Shown piece by piece: positions 4,357 to 5,051 of a stretch of DNA of 5,051 nucleotides (the stretch's first letter is position 1; each line of letters opens with the position of its first letter). The notes below the pieces were generated by a model that saw only the letters and a list, made by a program, of their open reading frames with translations, did no database searches and had not been told where the DNA came from. The stretch lies in assembly GCA_946886975.1 (NCBI GenBank), contig CAMPJV010000210.1, forward strand, positions 1 through 5,051, in the 5' to 3' direction. The stretch comes from an uncultured Taibaiella sp. (lineage in GTDB: Bacteria; Bacteroidota; Bacteroidia; Chitinophagales; Chitinophagaceae). The translations under genes were made by a program, and so were the position numbers.

Positions 4357-5051
4357 TCACTTAGCCACCTTCGTCTTAAACTTTTCTATTGCGTCCCGTG
4401 TAAACTCACTCAGCACCAGCCGACCACTGATTGCTGCACGTTCTGCCAGCAAATGGTCCCAATGCTCGGTGCCGTGCCAGAAGGCTTTCTTTAACAGAGC
4501 CATAGCTTCCGGGCTGCTGTGAGACAAACGTTCAGCAAGGCTTCTTACCCCTTCGTCCATCTCGTCTACGGAGTGATGTACTTCTGCGTACAGCCCATGC
4601 TTCTTAGCCCATTCCGCTGAGCGCCACTCAGTAGCATCAATAGTAAGCTGGGAAAAGCAGGATAGCCCAACTTTGCGCTCCACCGCGGGACCAACCACAA
4701 ATGGACCTATACCTATCGCAAGCTCACTTAGCTTTATTGATGCCTCCTCACTGGCAATAGCATAATCCACAGCCGCTGCAAGCCCTACACCTCCTCCCAC
4801 AGCTTTGCCATGAATACGGCCAATGATGAATTTGTGACACTTCCTCATTGCATTGATGACGTTAGCAAACCCGCTGAAAAACCTCAATCCTTCCTGTTCG
4901 TTGGATATCCTTATAAGCTCATCAAACGAAGCACCAGCACAAAACGCCCTGTCGCCCGCGCTCTTAAGTATAAGTATCATTACTCTTTCGTCTATTCCTA
5001 TATCATTTATAGTCTTTGCCAGATCATTGAGTATCGCTGCGGGCAATGAGT
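4357..5051 (-). CDS. Enoyl-CoA hydratase/isomerase family protein (5' end outside the window)
   Basis: The visible 231 codons cover most of a crotonase-fold protein (family length about 260), so roughly 30 N-terminal residues are missing to the right. A TTG at 5046 is an internal Leu, not a start, since the frame runs on to the edge. Counting that Leu as 1: CAGASFDEL (36-44) is the first oxyanion-hole segment and GGGVGLAAAVDYA (84-96) the second. G88 replaces the first catalytic Glu of classical hydratases (rat E144 position), while E108 in KLSELAIGIGP (105-115) matches the second (E164). Gly at the first site also occurs in bacterial LiuC-type 3-methylglutaconyl-CoA hydratases, which share GGGVGL, so a leucine-breakdown role is possible but unproven. 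The C-terminal helical part is complete to the TGA at 4357-4359. It is followed by a strong terminator and is the last gene of its transcript. Confidence 0.93.
   Translation of the reverse strand, partial: SLPAAILNDLAKTINDIGIDERVMILILKSAGDRAFCAGASFDELIRISNEQEGLRFFSGFANVINAMRKCHKFIIGRIHGKAVGGGVGLAAAVDYAIASEEASIKLSELAIGIGPFVVGPAVERKVGLSCFSQLTIDATEWRSAEWAKKHGLYAEVHHSVDEMDEGVRSLAERLSHSSPEAMALLKKAFWHGTEHWDHLLAERAAISGRLVLSEFTRDAIEKFKTKVAK

Noticed and set aside
5044..5046. TTG as start codon of the enoyl-CoA hydratase-family gene
   Set aside because: The frame remains open to the window edge and the crotonase N-terminal strand is missing, so the gene continues to the right.
4810..5049. + strand frame opposite the hydratase-family gene
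   Set aside because: It is antisense to a strongly conserved coding region and has no recognisable features.

Overview
The window looks like chromosomal DNA of a Bacteroidota member, most likely of the Cytophagales type. This rests on three things: the protein types (a Bacteroidota-style NadD, a two-domain universal stress protein, and a small YtxH/holin-X gene set); the lack of clear Shine-Dalgarno sequences before the starts; and several upstream elements that fit the Bacteroidota promoter pattern (TTTG at -33, TAnnTTTG at -7). No RNA genes, transposases, integrases or CRISPR arrays were seen. The exact genus cannot be read from this stretch.

Left part (1-1184, + strand): the window opens inside an array of perfect 11-bp tandem repeats (five copies, plus a decayed sixth) whose G4 tracts fit a G-quadruplex pattern. 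About 200 bp without a convincing gene follow. Then come feoA (ferrous iron uptake accessory protein) and nadD (nicotinate-nucleotide adenylyltransferase, NAD biosynthesis). Both have a TAnnTTTG element exactly 5 nt before the ATG, which suggests very short or leaderless mRNAs. No feoB is visible.

Middle (1215-3391): an AI-2E/PerM-family membrane protein on the - strand converges on nadD. It is divergent from a three-gene + strand operon: a YtxH-like single-pass glycine-zipper protein, a holin-X (YqjE-like) two-pass membrane protein, and a 133-aa unrecognised protein with one hydrophobic stretch and a charged tail. The set resembles the enterobacterial yqjD-yqjE-yqjK operon in size, order and architecture. 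The 131-bp divergent spacer holds a 7-bp perfect inverted repeat and a heptad-spaced TAAG repeat, both operator-like.

Right part (3401-5051, - strand): a tandem-domain universal stress protein converges on the membrane-protein operon, with a 9-bp gap. One hairpin flanked by A and T tracts, built partly from both coding ends, can terminate both transcripts. Upstream of the stress gene lies a strong intrinsic terminator that ends an enoyl-CoA hydratase/isomerase-family gene, which runs off the right edge.

The window is mostly housekeeping and envelope/stress functions. The parts that deserve attention are the G4-phased repeat array, the possible leaderless promoters, the YqjDEK-like membrane module with its unrecognised third member, and the shared bidirectional terminator.
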